Assembly (NCBI GenBank): GCA_001586965.3
Contig: LUCW03001848.1
Span: 1-60,799 of the forward strand
Reading direction: 5' to 3'
Length of the DNA stretch: 60,799 nt
From: Sphaeroforma sirkka
Taxonomy: Eukaryota > Opisthokonta > Ichthyosporea > Ichthyophonida
Shown: positions 1-11,092 of the stretch, in pieces
How positions within the stretch are numbered: position 1 is the stretch's first letter
Layout of the letters: each line of letters starts with the position of its first letter
The notes under the pieces: generated by a model
What the model was told of the DNA's origin: nothing
What the model saw: only the letters and a program-made list of their open reading frames with translations
Databases searched by the model: none
Position numbers and translations under genes: made by a program

Positions 1-432
1 TCAGAAGTCAAAGATATAATTGACAAACCATCCGAAGACGGTTGCACTTACTGCGAGACCGTTTTATGGATGGGCAGTAGCTTGGCTAACCTCCGATGCG
101 TTTTGTGAATCTCGCGACTTCCTTCGTATTTTTTAATAAGAAATTGAATAAGCGTTTAGATAAGAACACACGAGATAAACGGGAAGGGTTTCACTCATGT
201 GACTTCGAACTCGGATGGATCTTGAAATTCCCTATTTGCCTTACTCTACATTTCCTACGTGACTAAACTTTCTGATCTGCTTTTACCAACAGAGCAGAAA
301 ATTCTTTCAGAACTTACTTAATAATGAAGAACAACCTTTGGCGATTACCTTACCAAGTACTCAAACGTAAGGCGGCTACATCGGAAATGTTTACTGGACC
401 AAATACTAAACAAACATAGAGTACAGCATGAG
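1..432 (+). pseudogene. 3' remnant of a Ty3-like pol (integrase C-terminal tail)
   Basis: This stretch aligns almost base for base with 12005-12431, the end of the integrase reading frame of the element at 4895-13152, but small indels break every frame. It is the tail of a second copy of the same family, the rest of which lies left of the window. A purine-rich run, ctgggggcta at 551-560, follows it and directly precedes an LTR, as expected for the polypurine tract before a 3' LTR. It is non-coding today. Confidence 0.8.
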
Positions 433-560
433 TCTTGAACTCGTACATATAGGCACATATTTACTGATAAGCCATGACCGAAACCGTTTTCCTTTGGCTT
501 TCGCACGAATAGATCGTACTTTTTACGTATGTTCGTAGTCCCAAAAGTTACTGGGGGCTA

Positions 561-1161
561 TGGAGAAATACGGCCTCCGGTCAGTCTAAAATATCAAGAT
601 CAAAATGAGATAACACATTGGTTTTTATTGTATTTATAATAATTTAATACAAGTTCTTTTCCAATATTTCCAAAGTGTTCTAAATTCACTTTGTTGGCTC
701 CAATAGCCTGAGTATTTGGTATGACTCATTTACTTGGACCCATTTGAAACGATAGGGAGATGTAGGATATTATAAACTAAAATTTATAATCTGTGAACTA
801 CTACTTACAGGTTTTGGTCCTCCCGCCAATCTCCAAAATCCAATAAGTCTTTTTTTTTTTTTTTTAACTTTTCTTCAGATGGAACTAAATTTATATTAGC
901 CAATGTATTAACTTGACTTACGTTCTTATGTCTATTTACAAATTAGGCATGAGGTCATGAACACTTAGTACTTCTAGTGGAAACTATTTCATAAAGAACA
1001 GCTAGAGGTACGTCCTGTGTGATCGAGGATATTAAGGCTTTTGCCAAGAGGCAGTCTCGATCATTCTTACACAAGCTACCACTGCTAAATCCTAACTGAC
1101 TTATGTTGTATCTTAGTTTATATAACAGTTTATAACATAGAAATATCCATCGAAGTTTACG
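561..1161 (+). repeat. LTR A, 3' LTR of the truncated Ty3-like copy
   Basis: About 600 bp resembling the LTRs at 4895-5489 and 12559-13152, but visibly more diverged. It starts TGGAGAAATACGG where the intact copy has TGTAGAAATACGG, and ends in GAAGTTTAC. It sits directly after the purine tract of the truncated pol remnant, so it is that element's 3' LTR. The greater divergence suggests an older insertion than the element to its right. Confidence 0.85.
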
Positions 1162-1694
1162 GTACGAATAGCAAACATTGAACCAAAGGTGCTCACCAGA
1201 TTCCTGTACACACTACAGAATCGCCTGCCAAACACCTACTGTGAGAACTGCACTATGAGCATCGTGTTCTGTACGTGCGTCGATGTCAAGGACACTAAGA
1301 AAGGGACGATTTGAGGCAACCTACCTAACAGATTGCGATGGAACAACTTCAACCGAGGCAGTTGCAAGATGCATAGCTGTCGATTTGTACACGAGTGCAA
1401 CAGGAACAAATGCAAAGATCGCAAGTCTCATAGCGGCGCCAACCATGACTCCAAGATGCACGAACGAAAACTGTGCGAGATCCAGCAAAACCACGGTACG
1501 CCACAAAATCTCAGCAATGTTATTATAGAACCCAGACCACATTCAGTCCCAAACCCTCAGATAGTAAAGGAGGCACTCCAAGGATATGATGCAATATATT
1601 CTACAATTTGGAACACACATTGGTTATACTGGCGATCGCACACATAAGTTGACATTCAGGAATCACAAGCAAGTCTTCGAAAATAGCACGGGAG

Positions 1695-2330
1695 TTGCAG
1701 CAACGATTAGCAAAAGACCTTCAGGGAGGCACGATCATAGGCCCATTCGACAAAGCACAGCTCGACACAGGATACTACAGAGTGCCTCCACTGTCCCAGA
1801 TTACCTCTCTCAATACGGACGGTTCTGTCAAGAAATGTAAAAGAGTACATGATTTAAGCTACCCACGCCACACAGGACGCTATATTATTAGCATCAACGC
1901 ACAGATCAACAATAGACTCATTCGCTACAGAAATCTTAACTGGCTCGTGAAAACCATACAAGACACGCCACAAGGATCGACGATAAGCATTGTGAATATC
2001 ACAGGGGCGTTCAGATTGATCCCAATACACGCAGATGATATTCCTTTACTCGGGTTTGAGTGGGATGAAAATACTACTTTGAGGCCTGCTTACCGTTTGG
2101 TTTAACCAGTTCCCGGAAATCTACAAAAAAAAACTAGCAGCTAGTTTATACTGGGTGCTGTGGCAACAACAACTGGAGGCCACACCCTGGGTAGATGATT
2201 TTGCAATAGTACACATGCCAGAGCAATCTGAGAGCAATATTATTGTAGTACGAAGAACTTTCAACCAGTTTGATATTCGAGTTTATAGGAGGAAATTCAG
2301 AGCAGTTTGGATAGATGTGATGGTAGACAT
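1695..2330 (+). pseudogene. Reverse transcriptase fragments of the DIRS-order element
   Basis: The frame at 1695-2105 contains HDLSYPRHTGRYIISINAQI, matching the palm entry of DIRS/Ngaro-type RTs (HDLS-P-x-S-x-N), and then VNITGAFRLIPIHADD, the motif A region. A shift of frame leads to WVDDFAIV near 2188-2211, which stands in for the catalytic YxDD (V-D-D). Between them the frame is broken around 2105-2155. The fragments are too damaged to encode an active enzyme. Confidence 0.65.
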
Positions 2331-2711
2331 GATCAAGCGAACGCACGGTATAGATGCTGAGAAGAAGCAAAGCCACATCGGCCTCCTCACGACGTGGCAA
2401 TCAAGAACAAAGGCCACGGTAGGGGAAAAAGCATCGGTAACAGGAAACCTATTTTGGCTTACGGCCATCTTGCGACAGGCACGCCCATACGTCCAGCGAA
2501 TTTTCTGGCTTCTGCCCGATGGCATCCAAAGCTGGCCCAAACACCACACACGACGCATCCCGCATCCCACAAGGTATCAGGGACGATATTGCGTCACTGC
2601 TACGAATCATAATTCCTTGGAAGGGGACGGTATTGATCAGACAACATAAGTTCAGATGCGTCCACGTCTATCGGAGGTGGAGGTTTCCTCTCAGCAGGAC
2701 AATGGTTTTTC

Positions 2712-3161
2712 ATGCGTTGGGAGCCCCACCACATTAGATGGGGTAAGAAGTTTACTGAAGCTATCACAGAGCAACTAATGACAATAGGAGCGCTGGAGCT
2801 ACTCGCAGCTATTTACTCGGTAGCGCTATATGGGAAATTACTCCAAGGGCATTCATTCACAATACTGTATGACAACTCCAGCGCAGTAGCGGGGCTCAAC
2901 TGCAGGAAGTCTAATATTGCGGAGATGCTCGATGTATTACGGTTCACTACAGAAGTAGAAATAAGGTTCGATATAAGCATCACATGTGCGCATATCAGCG
3001 GAGTAGTCAACACTACAGCGGACGCCATATCACGTGCAGATATGGCCACCGCCAGAGCCATCCAACCTAACCTCCAGGCTAATTCCTCTCCACTGAACGA
3101 ATTAGTACTCAACTACAAGGCACATTTGAAGACTCATTACGAGCAACGACTGCACAAATAG
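2712..3161 (+). pseudogene. RNase H domain of the DIRS-order element
   Basis: A 149-codon open stretch contains ELLAAIYSVALYG, then TILYDNSSAVAGLNC, then the C-terminal signature AHISGVVNTTADAISRAD. This is the typical end of a retrotransposon RNase H (AHIPGxxNxxADxLSR). Spacing of the acidic E, D and D positions fits the fold. It follows the RT fragments in the expected order. The upstream frame is broken, so it is a remnant. Confidence 0.65.
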
Positions 3162-3626
3162 ACAGGGAGGCAATTTCCACACCAGTAACTTATCTAAACT
3201 GTGGATAGGGATGATATTACTTAATTCAAAAAAGAAAAGTTACAATGTATGTATGTTACAATGTATGAACATATGGCATGGCTCTCAGAGCCGTTGTAGT
3301 GGTTCGGGAAAGATCGATGGGAAGAAGTGGTCAGTAAATTCCCATTTGAAGCTTGGGCCAAGTGAGTCGACGATAGAAAATATGCGCTGAGTCAATTCGG
3401 GCCGGTGCTGACAAAACACTGATACCATCGAATGTGCCATGTATTCGCTTGATGACCTACTAAGTAGCGTACCCACCTCTGTGGTACGGATCGGGTCTGC
3501 GCCGTGTAGTGCCGTGGAATGGGTTAGTGCAGTGTATGAAATACCGAGTAGGACCTGGTTATCCGTCATAATTCGGTCAAGGAGCGAGGATCGGCAAAAA
3601 AATAAAAATAAAAAATCGTATATTCG

Positions 3627-4428
3627 ATGAGCAGGGATATTTCTCAATTGAAATGTACTCATTTCGAGTTCTGTCATTTAAGCGAGGAATGTGAAACTAA
3701 CATGTACTATACAGGATACGCTAACTTACCATATCAATCGGACAAGACCAACCGCAAGGCGTTCGAGCCACGCCTTTTGGGGGAGAAACTCATCGCACGC
3801 ACTAAAGAGACATTCACGCTTGCAAAAGGTCCAAGCACCATGGCAACTGTAAACAGTGTCCAACGCCAGTACTTGCATTTCCAAGTCGCGCAAGGATTGA
3901 TTCCAGTCGAGGAAATAAGGAATGGAAAACTGCCTCCTATTCATGGGCTGGTTGGATGCAAGAGACCTGGAACCAACATCAATCAAAGTATACGTGGCAC
4001 ATATAAGGTTGCTCTACCGAGCGAAAGGAGTGTCATTTCCCAAAAGATGGGATCTGGTACTGCTATTGCAGAAAGCAATTCGATGACGCAGGGTAGCGGA
4101 GGGGCGCGTAACGCCAGTAAGAATCCGTCGACCACTTATATCAATCATTGTTCACGAAAAATTTGCTAGCTACGTCAACCGCAATCACTACAACACTAGA
4201 CTGCTTCGCACATACACTGCAATGCTTGTAAATATTTTTGGTCTCCTACGGAGTGGAGAATTTACTGTCCATCACCAACTAGAATCGATTCACCTAACAT
4301 ACACGTGCATCGCGGTAAGGGCATCAAACTACACGAGACGTATGCAGAAATATCATTACCAATTAGTAAAACAAGTATTGACCGTGCAACAACAATCACA
4401 GTTCCTCCACTACCAAGGAATGGGCTGA
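3627..4428 (+). pseudogene. Tyrosine recombinase remnant of the DIRS-order element
   Basis: Two adjacent open pieces (3627-4169 and 4222-4428) resemble the recombinases of DIRS-like elements. The clearest signature is FGLLRSGEFT at about 4240-4270, matching the box 1 region of these recombinases (GxLRxGEL/F) with the catalytic Arg. Upstream, VNSVQRQYLHFQVAQGL fits the core-binding domain. I do not see the C-terminal H-x-x-R and catalytic Tyr box in a readable frame. Between the pieces are a stop and a frame change. The call is by motif only. Confidence 0.55.
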
Positions 4429-4894
4429 TATCTGCCCTTACCGCGCACTGGTGGACTGTTTGGCAAGAACGAAGATGAAGCGATGATACTAGGAAGATAG
4501 ACTTCGGCGGTCAACCGAACATACTGGAAGCGAACACCCAAAGCTCACAGTAGATTGGCAGCAAAGTTAGTAAGATACAATCAGCAGTCGGGCTTACCCT
4601 CTAATGCTACCCCATCATTTCAGTTTTCACTGAAGCAGCCACTATTTCTAACGGGCACGATGGATTAGCAAGAGAGGCATCGTGGTGACGCCGGCACTCT
4701 CGGTACCGTACGTCCAGCGCCGTCCAACTGAATGGTGTCAGACAATCAGACACCAGGGAAGTCTCGACGAAGCTACGACTTCGACTATACCACTTGGATG
4801 ACAAATCATTGAATAGTGTAGAATCACTGAGCGATTTTATCGAAGGTAAAAGGCAGAGAATGCAAAGACCAATAAGCGTTATTTAGCAATTACG

Positions 4895-5489
4895 TGTAGA
4901 AATACGGCCCCGGTCAGTCTAAAATATCAAGATCAATTGAGATAATACATTGGTTTTATTTGTATTTTAAATAATTTAGTACAAGCTCTTTTTTCCAATA
5001 TTTCCAAAGTGTTCTAAATTCACTTTGATGGCTCCAATAGCCTGAGTATTTGGTATGACTCATCTACTTGGACCTATTTGAGAAATTAGTAGATGTAGGA
5101 TATTATAAACTAAATTTTATAATCTCCGAACTACTACTTATAGATTTTGGTCCTCCCGCCAATCTCCAAAATCCAATAAGTCTTTTTTTCTTTTTTAACT
5201 TTTCTTCAGATGGAACTTTATTTATATCAGCTAATGTATTAACGTGACTTACGTTATCATGTCTATTTACAAATTAGGCAAGTGGTCATGAACACTTAGT
5301 ACTTCTAGTGAAAATTATTCAATAAAGAACAGCTAGAGGTACGCCCTGTGTGATCGAGGATATTTAGGCTCTTAACAAGAGGCGGTCCCGATCATTCTTA
5401 CACAAGCTACCACTGCTATATCCTAACTGACTAAATTGTATTTTAGTTTAATATAGTTTGAAACCTAGTAATTTCCATCGAAGTTTACA
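4895..5489 (+). repeat. LTR B, 5' LTR
   Basis: The 595-bp repeat starts TGTAGAAATACGG and ends GAAGTTTACA, so it has the canonical TG...CA ends within short inverted TGTA/TACA. It matches LTR D (12559-13152) closely in direct orientation. A polyadenylation-like AATAAA lies at 5321-5326 and recurs in LTR D at 12984-12989. Confidence 0.93.
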
Positions 5490-5568
5490 TATATTTCAGT
5501 TAATTAGTAGTTACAGTAGTGTACTGCGTCTAGACTGTCTAACATCGATTTACTATCCAGCAAATACT

Positions 5569-7604
5569 ATGGCTAAGGGTACTTCTAAAGGCAAGGAGCC
5601 GCTAGCTCTAAGCCTGCTAAGCCTGCCGAGGTTCTTGAGGTCCCTGTGGAAACACCTAGCCTGTCTGGAGTTGAGCCTGCCGAGGAAACTGTTGGGGAAG
5701 CCAATTCTGAGGTTGGTACAGAGAATTATTCTGAGGATGACTCGTCGGATCCTAAAGCCTTGGAAGAAGAGGTATCTACTACCGCGGAAAGTCTCGCCAG
5801 CGTCCGTGTATCACCTAGGAGTGAAGCTCAGGACCCCAACTTGCTCCCTGACCACGTGCCGTCAAATATTGGGGATAAACGTCGAAAGGCTGGAAAATTC
5901 GTGGATACGAATGTCGGGGGGCATTATAACTCCACATCTAAAGGACACTCCAGCACAAATCCGGAGTGAAAAGGAAGTATTGGACCTGTCCGAAAATTTC
6001 GGTTTCGCCATCGATGGAGAAGCCATTCCATTCAGCTCAAATCTTGGGGCCGAAGCTGAGGACGCCATAATCCGACAACGAGTGGTTGGATCCTCTCAAT
6101 CTCGACGCCAATTGAACCGCACTGAAGCGCTCTTGAAGGAGATAGCGGCAGCAGCAGTTGTGGACCCCTCTATCGTGTCCCACTTGGCTGATATTCTTCC
6201 TATACCGAAGAAGAAGAAAATTCGGGCCCAGTTTCGAACTCGAGACCTACTGGTGTACCAGCCAGTATGTTTACCACTAAGCCAGTTACCACTGGTGAGA
6301 GAGACAATATTTCAAAATCTAATCTCTATAGCTCTGATGCTACCATTGACCATCCTCTTGACAAACCTAACCCTGTCAGAGGATATGATCGTATGGAACT
6401 CGATGAGGCTTACCATCTCTCGTAATATCGACCCTCATTTGCCAACTAACCCTGGTAATCACGATTTTGGCAATCGCTACACCAGTACCTCGTTAGAGAG
6501 TTCCCGCTCTAATCCTGAGGATGAGGAAGTGAGAACCAGACATACTCGTCTCAGGCTATTACGCTCTGGTATGCAAGTCGTTGAGGACCGTCTATTGAAT
6601 GACTCTGACCTTGACGATAGGAAAGCGGATAACATTCGCTATCTAATCGATAACAAGAGAAAGGAAATAGACACCATCTTGGCACTAGCAGCCCGTAGCA
6701 CTGAGCATGAGCCTCGTGAACACTTAGAACCAAGCTTTATAAAGCAGCTAGGTAACGCGCAGGCTGAGGTCGATTTCTCTACTAATGAGAGTACAGTGGA
6801 GACACTGAAGGCCTTCGACCAACTTAAGGAGTCTGCCAGCCTTAGGGATAAGCAGATGATGAATGCCTTTATTCATTTCTGTGAGCCAGGTGAATGGCGA
6901 ACTATCTTGAAGGCTCATGAGCCCAACTGGAAAGCCCTACCCTGGCACCAGTTGCGTGATAATATACTTAACACCTTTTTTTGAAGATGCACGTGACCGT
7001 GAACTTTTAGAGTCTCGCAAGTTCTTTGCGAACGATACCACTATTCGAGGTGCTCTAGCTCATATGACATATATGAATACTCGGATGGGTGGTCGTACCT
7101 ATACTGGCGAATATTTATTAATTTGTCAGATGATGGAGACTCTGGGAGCTAACCTCTTTAAGAAAGTCAATGATGACATCATCGCCTATGGTGATTTTCG
7201 ATCTATGCCTTGGTCTGTCTTTGAGAAGATAGTTCACAAGCATACCAATTCCTCTACTAGAGTACTTAGTACCACGAGCTACACCCAGCCCACTAAGCGA
7301 AACGCAGTAGAGACTAATACTGCGCGTAGTACTAAGAAACCTCGCACTACTACTGGAGGGGGGTACTGGCTCTTCTTCTACCGAACCGAAAAGTGAAAAG
7401 AAGGTGAGAGTGCCTTGCAAGAAGTGTGGTTACAACCTCACAAAACGTAATGGCAAGTGGAATGGTAGACACGACCCTGTTAAGTGTGCACCAGGCAAGC
7501 CAAATTTTGGACACTATATGAAAGAGTGTGCTATTTCCAAGGGTACTAACGGTTGGCACAAAGAGGATTGCAAGGACTTACCGGACCTTCAAGTTAAGCA
7601 CTGA
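5569..7604 (+). pseudogene. gag-like region, frameshifted
   Basis: An ATG at 5569 (MAKGTSKGK) opens 80 bp after the 5' LTR. The plausible coding path shifts frame near 5640 into an acidic stretch (EPAEETVGEANSEVG), returns near 5940 to a long capsid-like frame ending at 6984, and shifts again near 6980 (FFEDARDRELLESRKFF) up to about 7396. The last piece, 7404-7604, has Cys/His groups (CKKCGY, HDPVKC, HYMKEC, HKEDC) that could bind zinc and nucleic acid. They do not follow the CCHC spacing of a usual zinc knuckle. With at least three shifts it is not translatable as one protein. Confidence 0.6.
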
Positions 7605-7613
7605 CAGTACCAT

Positions 7614-9500
7614 ATGTGTGCACTAGAGCAAGATTATGAGAAAATGTTCAATAAAATCTATACCAAAGGAGATGAACGTATCTTTCAAACAGGTTTCGTA
7701 AATGGAGAAAAAGTTATGGCACTATTTGATCCAGGGGCTGAAGTCTCTGCTATCTCACGCCGAGTAGCCTACGCTACAGATATGGCTGTCCATAACGAAA
7801 CAACTGATTTAATCTTGGGAAATGGCAAAGTTACTACTTGCGAACAAGCCATTGACTATGCACACATAATGCTGTCAGATAGAAGAGAAGTGAAGACTCA
7901 CCTAATCGTTACTGACATGTCTCAGAAATATGATTTAATTATAGGTATGACTGATCTTCTCAGTTTAGGTATAACACTCACTGGTCTGCCTAATGGGCTG
8001 GACCCGAATAAAGATCAGTCAGATGATAATATGTTAAAGATACCTAAACCTCCGGAAGGTGAAGCAAAGGATATGATTCCGCACTTTACCGATATAATTA
8101 TGGATTTAATTATACAAAACAGGAAGATTGCAATAACTGACTGGTGTATGTTTAAGTTCTCTAATGGGTACGTTAGACTTGACTTAACAAACGTCGACTT
8201 CTCTAAGTTAAAGTGTCCTTCACATAACTACATGAGTTGGAGACACAAAGATGTTGTCAAAACCCAAATCGAAGATTGGTTAAAACAGGGTCTAATTGAA
8301 ATCAATTATGATGCAACCCCAGTTAACTTAGCTCTCTTAGCGGTCGATCAATATAAATCTGATGGAACGTTTAGTAAAACAAGAGTAGTACTAGACCTGT
8401 CGCCAATCAACAAACTAATTCCGCAACATAGTTTTCCATTACCTAAGATAAGCGAGATACTACGCAAAATGGAGGGTGCGACTATCTTTTCCAAGATAGA
8501 CTTAAAAGCTGCATTCCATCAACTACCGATATATGAGCCTCATAGGAAATACTTTTTTCCTTACTTGGCAAGGTAAGAAGTACCAGTTTAAAGGTGCACC
8601 TGAAGGCTTACACATGTTACATTCTTTCTTCCAACAAGTTATGATGGAACTATTTGCGGACCTGTCGTATAACGTATCAGTCTATTTAGATGATATAGTT
8701 ATCTTTACAAAGACAGCACATGAACATGCTAAACTCGTTAAAGGAGTCTTAAAGCGACTTAATCATGCTAAACTTAAGATTAACGAAGACAAGTGTTCTT
8801 TTGCTAAAGATACTATACACTTACTTGGCTACAAAGTATCTGCAGCAGGGGTAGAAACTGATCCTGGAAAGAAACAGTTTCTGTTGGATTTATCAACACC
8901 AATTACTGGAAGAGATGTGAACTCTGTGTGTGGGTTTGTTAACTTCTTCTCGGATTCGGTACCGCATCTTTCTCATTACTTAAAGCCTTTCAGTCACCTA
9001 CGGCTGCACAAAGGACCTTTGGGAAAGCTTTGGACTAAAGAATGTGATGATGCATTTAAACTAGTCAAAAGTAAAGTAATGGACGCACCCATCATGCAGT
9101 ACCCTGTGGATGGTGTCCCATTCCAAGTAGCAACCGACGCTTCAGATCGAGCGGTAGGTGGAGTGCTTTACCAAACGATAAATGGTAAACCGCGCTACAT
9201 ACAATTCTTTTTAGCAAGAGTTATAATAAGAGTCAACGGAATTACCCTACCGTTAAACAAGAGCTCCTTGCTATAGTTACTGCGCTAAGACAGTTTAAAG
9301 ACTACCTTTATGGAAGTTACTTTACTGTCGCCTGTGATCAAAAGTCTCTAACATACTTAAAAGATATGAACCCTGACTCACAGTTGGTGAGCCGCTGGCA
9401 TGACATTATTGCCAAGTTCGCTTTTAATATAACACACATACCAGGAATACATAACCATCTTCCTGACATGCTCTCTCGACTTGTGCCCGACTACCAGAAA
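7614..9500 (+). pseudogene. pol: protease, reverse transcriptase and RNase H, frameshifted
   Basis: The first frame (7614-8576) starts with an aspartic-protease-like segment, ALFDPGAEVSAISRR, where the active site reads D-P-G instead of D-S/T-G. It runs into the RT with FSKIDLKAAFHQLPI (motif A). A one-base slip near 8570, in a run of T, moves RT into the next frame. There YLDDIVIFT (8683 onward) gives the catalytic Asp pair. RNase H follows with ATDASD, KQELLAI, CDQKSL and a C-terminal PDMLSR. Another slip near 9205 splits it. Domain order and motifs are those of Ty3/gypsy. The slips and the altered protease make it inactive. Confidence 0.88.
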
Positions 9501-9526
9501 ACAGTCAAGGAGTCATTAGCAACCGA

Positions 9527-9901
9527 TTGGATGCTAAAAAAAAGAAATGGCTTAACCTCGCTCAATCACGATGGGGTCCATTTACTGTTGATATGTTCGC
9601 CGCAGAACATAACAAACAGGTTTCTGAATATAGGTCGTTGGCTCATCCTAAAGGTGATGCATTTCAGCTTGACTTATCAAAGCATAATGCGTGGGCTAAC
9701 CCACCTTGTCAACTTATCGCACAGTTGTTAAATTATGTTAATATTACTAAATCTACCATTACGCTGTGTTGTCCCTTACGTAACTACGACCCATGGATAC
9801 GTGATTTAATTCATACGATTCAAGACGAACCTATTTATGTCGACCGTGAAACCGACACGTTCTTGTATCAGGGATCCAATTCTATTAAGAAGATACCTTG
9901 A
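9527..9901 (+). pseudogene. Methyltransferase-like (Dam/DIRS-MT-like) domain between RNase H and integrase
   Basis: A distinct domain of about 110 residues follows RNase H after a slip in a run of A near 9540. It reads RWGPFTVDMFAAEHNKQ, then GDAFQLDLSKHNAWANPP, then a hydrophobic helix. The pattern D-x-F-A ... NPP ... resembles phage-type N6-adenine DNA methyltransferases (NPPY/F motif) and the methyltransferase-like domain of DIRS retrotransposons. Here the residue after NPP is Cys, so catalysis is doubtful. The same frame continues past an in-frame TGA (9899-9901) into the integrase, so domain and integrase were once one polyprotein. The assignment rests on motif resemblance from memory. 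Confidence 0.5.
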
Positions 9902-10054
9902 AAACACACCATTGTTTGTCGCATCGGTCCTGCAGGTACCACTAAGTGGAAACCCTCAACCAAATTCTTAGCTAAACTAGAGGAGTCTAAAGAGTTTGAA
10001 CAAAAGCTCAAGACTCGTACAACACATGCACCCAACAAGAATGCAGTCGAGGTA

Positions 10055-10495
10055 ATGCTGATTGAGACGGCGCTAGATTGTAGAAACATGGAACTAGCTA
10101 AGGCTATGGATCAAAGACTCAAAGCTCTTAGAGAACCTGAAGCTCGCACTCAACTACTTAAAGCGCTGCTTAAAGAACAGCCAGGAGTTGCGAAACAACT
10201 GAAGAAGATACTTCAACAATCTAATGTTGTCAATTATGTATCTCAGGAGTCTACCCCTCCTGATACTGAGGTTGCCCTTTCCAACAGGACTATGGTTCAT
10301 CCAGCCAGCGTTACGCAGAATCTGACTGACTTAGAGGAGCTCGAAAGTAGAGTTAAAATTATACATAATTTAACGCATCGAGCATATGAGCATACTTATA
10401 AAATGGCTATTCGTGCAGGGCTTGATAACCCGGCGCTGAAAGAAACCATACGTGAAGTATACCGACGCTGTACTGATTGTGAAAAGAACCAGATC
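10055..10495 (+). pseudogene. Integrase N-terminal part (HHCC zinc domain), cut by nested LTR
   Basis: The open stretch ends with a retroviral-type integrase zinc domain: His pair in LTHRAYEH, then RRCTDC about 29 residues later, giving H-x4-H...C-x2-C. Reading then runs into a reversed LTR at 10496. If one copy of the 4-bp GATC duplication and the LTR are ignored, the frame continues into the integrase core at 11093, showing the two halves were one gene before the insertion. Upstream it is in the same frame as the methyltransferase-like domain, separated by one TGA. Confidence 0.85.
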
Positions 10496-11092
10496 TGTAA
10501 ACTTCGATGGAAATTACTAGGTTTCAAACTATATTAAACTAAAATACAATTTAGTCAGTTAGGATTTAGCAGTGGTAGCTTGTGTAAGAATGATCGGGAC
10601 TGCCTCTTGTTAAGAGCCTAAATATCCTCGATCACACAGGGCGTACCTCTAGCTGTTCTTTATTGAATAATTTTCACTAGAAGAACTAAATGTTCATGAC
10701 CACTTGCCTAATTTGTAAATAGACATAATAACGTAAGTCACGTTAATACATTAGCTGATATAAATAAAGTTCCATCTGAAGAAAAGTTAAAAAAAAAAAA
10801 AAAAGACTTATTGGATTTTGGAGATTGGCGGGAGGACAAAAATCAATAAGTAGTAGTTCGGAGATTATAAAATTTAGTTTATAATATCCTACATCTACTA
10901 ATGTCTCAAATAGGTCCAAGTAGATGAGTCATACCAAATACTCAGGCTATTGGAGCCATCAAAGTGAATTTAGAACACTTTGGAAATATTGGAAAAAAGA
11001 GCTTGTACTAATTATTTAAAATACAAATAAAACCAATGTATTATCTCAATTGATCTTGATATTTTAGACTGACCGGAGGCCGTATTTCTACA
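10496..11092 (-). repeat. LTR C, nested solo LTR in reverse orientation
   Basis: This 597-bp block is the reverse complement of LTRs B and D, with ends TGTAAACTTCG at left and TTTCTACA at right. The bases on both sides are GATC (10492-10495 and 11093-11096), a perfect 4-bp target duplication. No internal element sequence accompanies it, so it is a solo LTR left by recombination, or a lone LTR insertion. It interrupts the integrase just after the zinc domain. Confidence 0.93.

Larger units (their letters stand above)
1162..4894 (+). mobile_element. Degenerate tyrosine-recombinase (DIRS-order) retrotransposon
   Basis: Between LTR A and LTR B lies 3.7 kb whose broken frames read, in order, as reverse transcriptase (1695-2330), RNase H (2712-3161) and a tyrosine recombinase (3627-4428). 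That order, with a recombinase instead of a DDE integrase, is the hallmark of the DIRS/Ngaro/PAT group. A further conserved-looking block with stops occurs at 3300-3440 (fragment WEEVVSKFPFEAWAK). I could not find the split or inverted terminal repeats of such elements, so ends are set by the neighbouring LTRs and may be off. All frames carry stops or shifts, so it is a fossil. Confidence 0.65.

Noticed and set aside
5458..5940. N-terminal part of the 508-codon frame that opens upstream of gag
   Set aside because: Its Leu/Pro/Arg-rich sequence is the shifted reading of an acidic stretch in another frame. The start lies inside the 5' LTR, so the true gag path differs.
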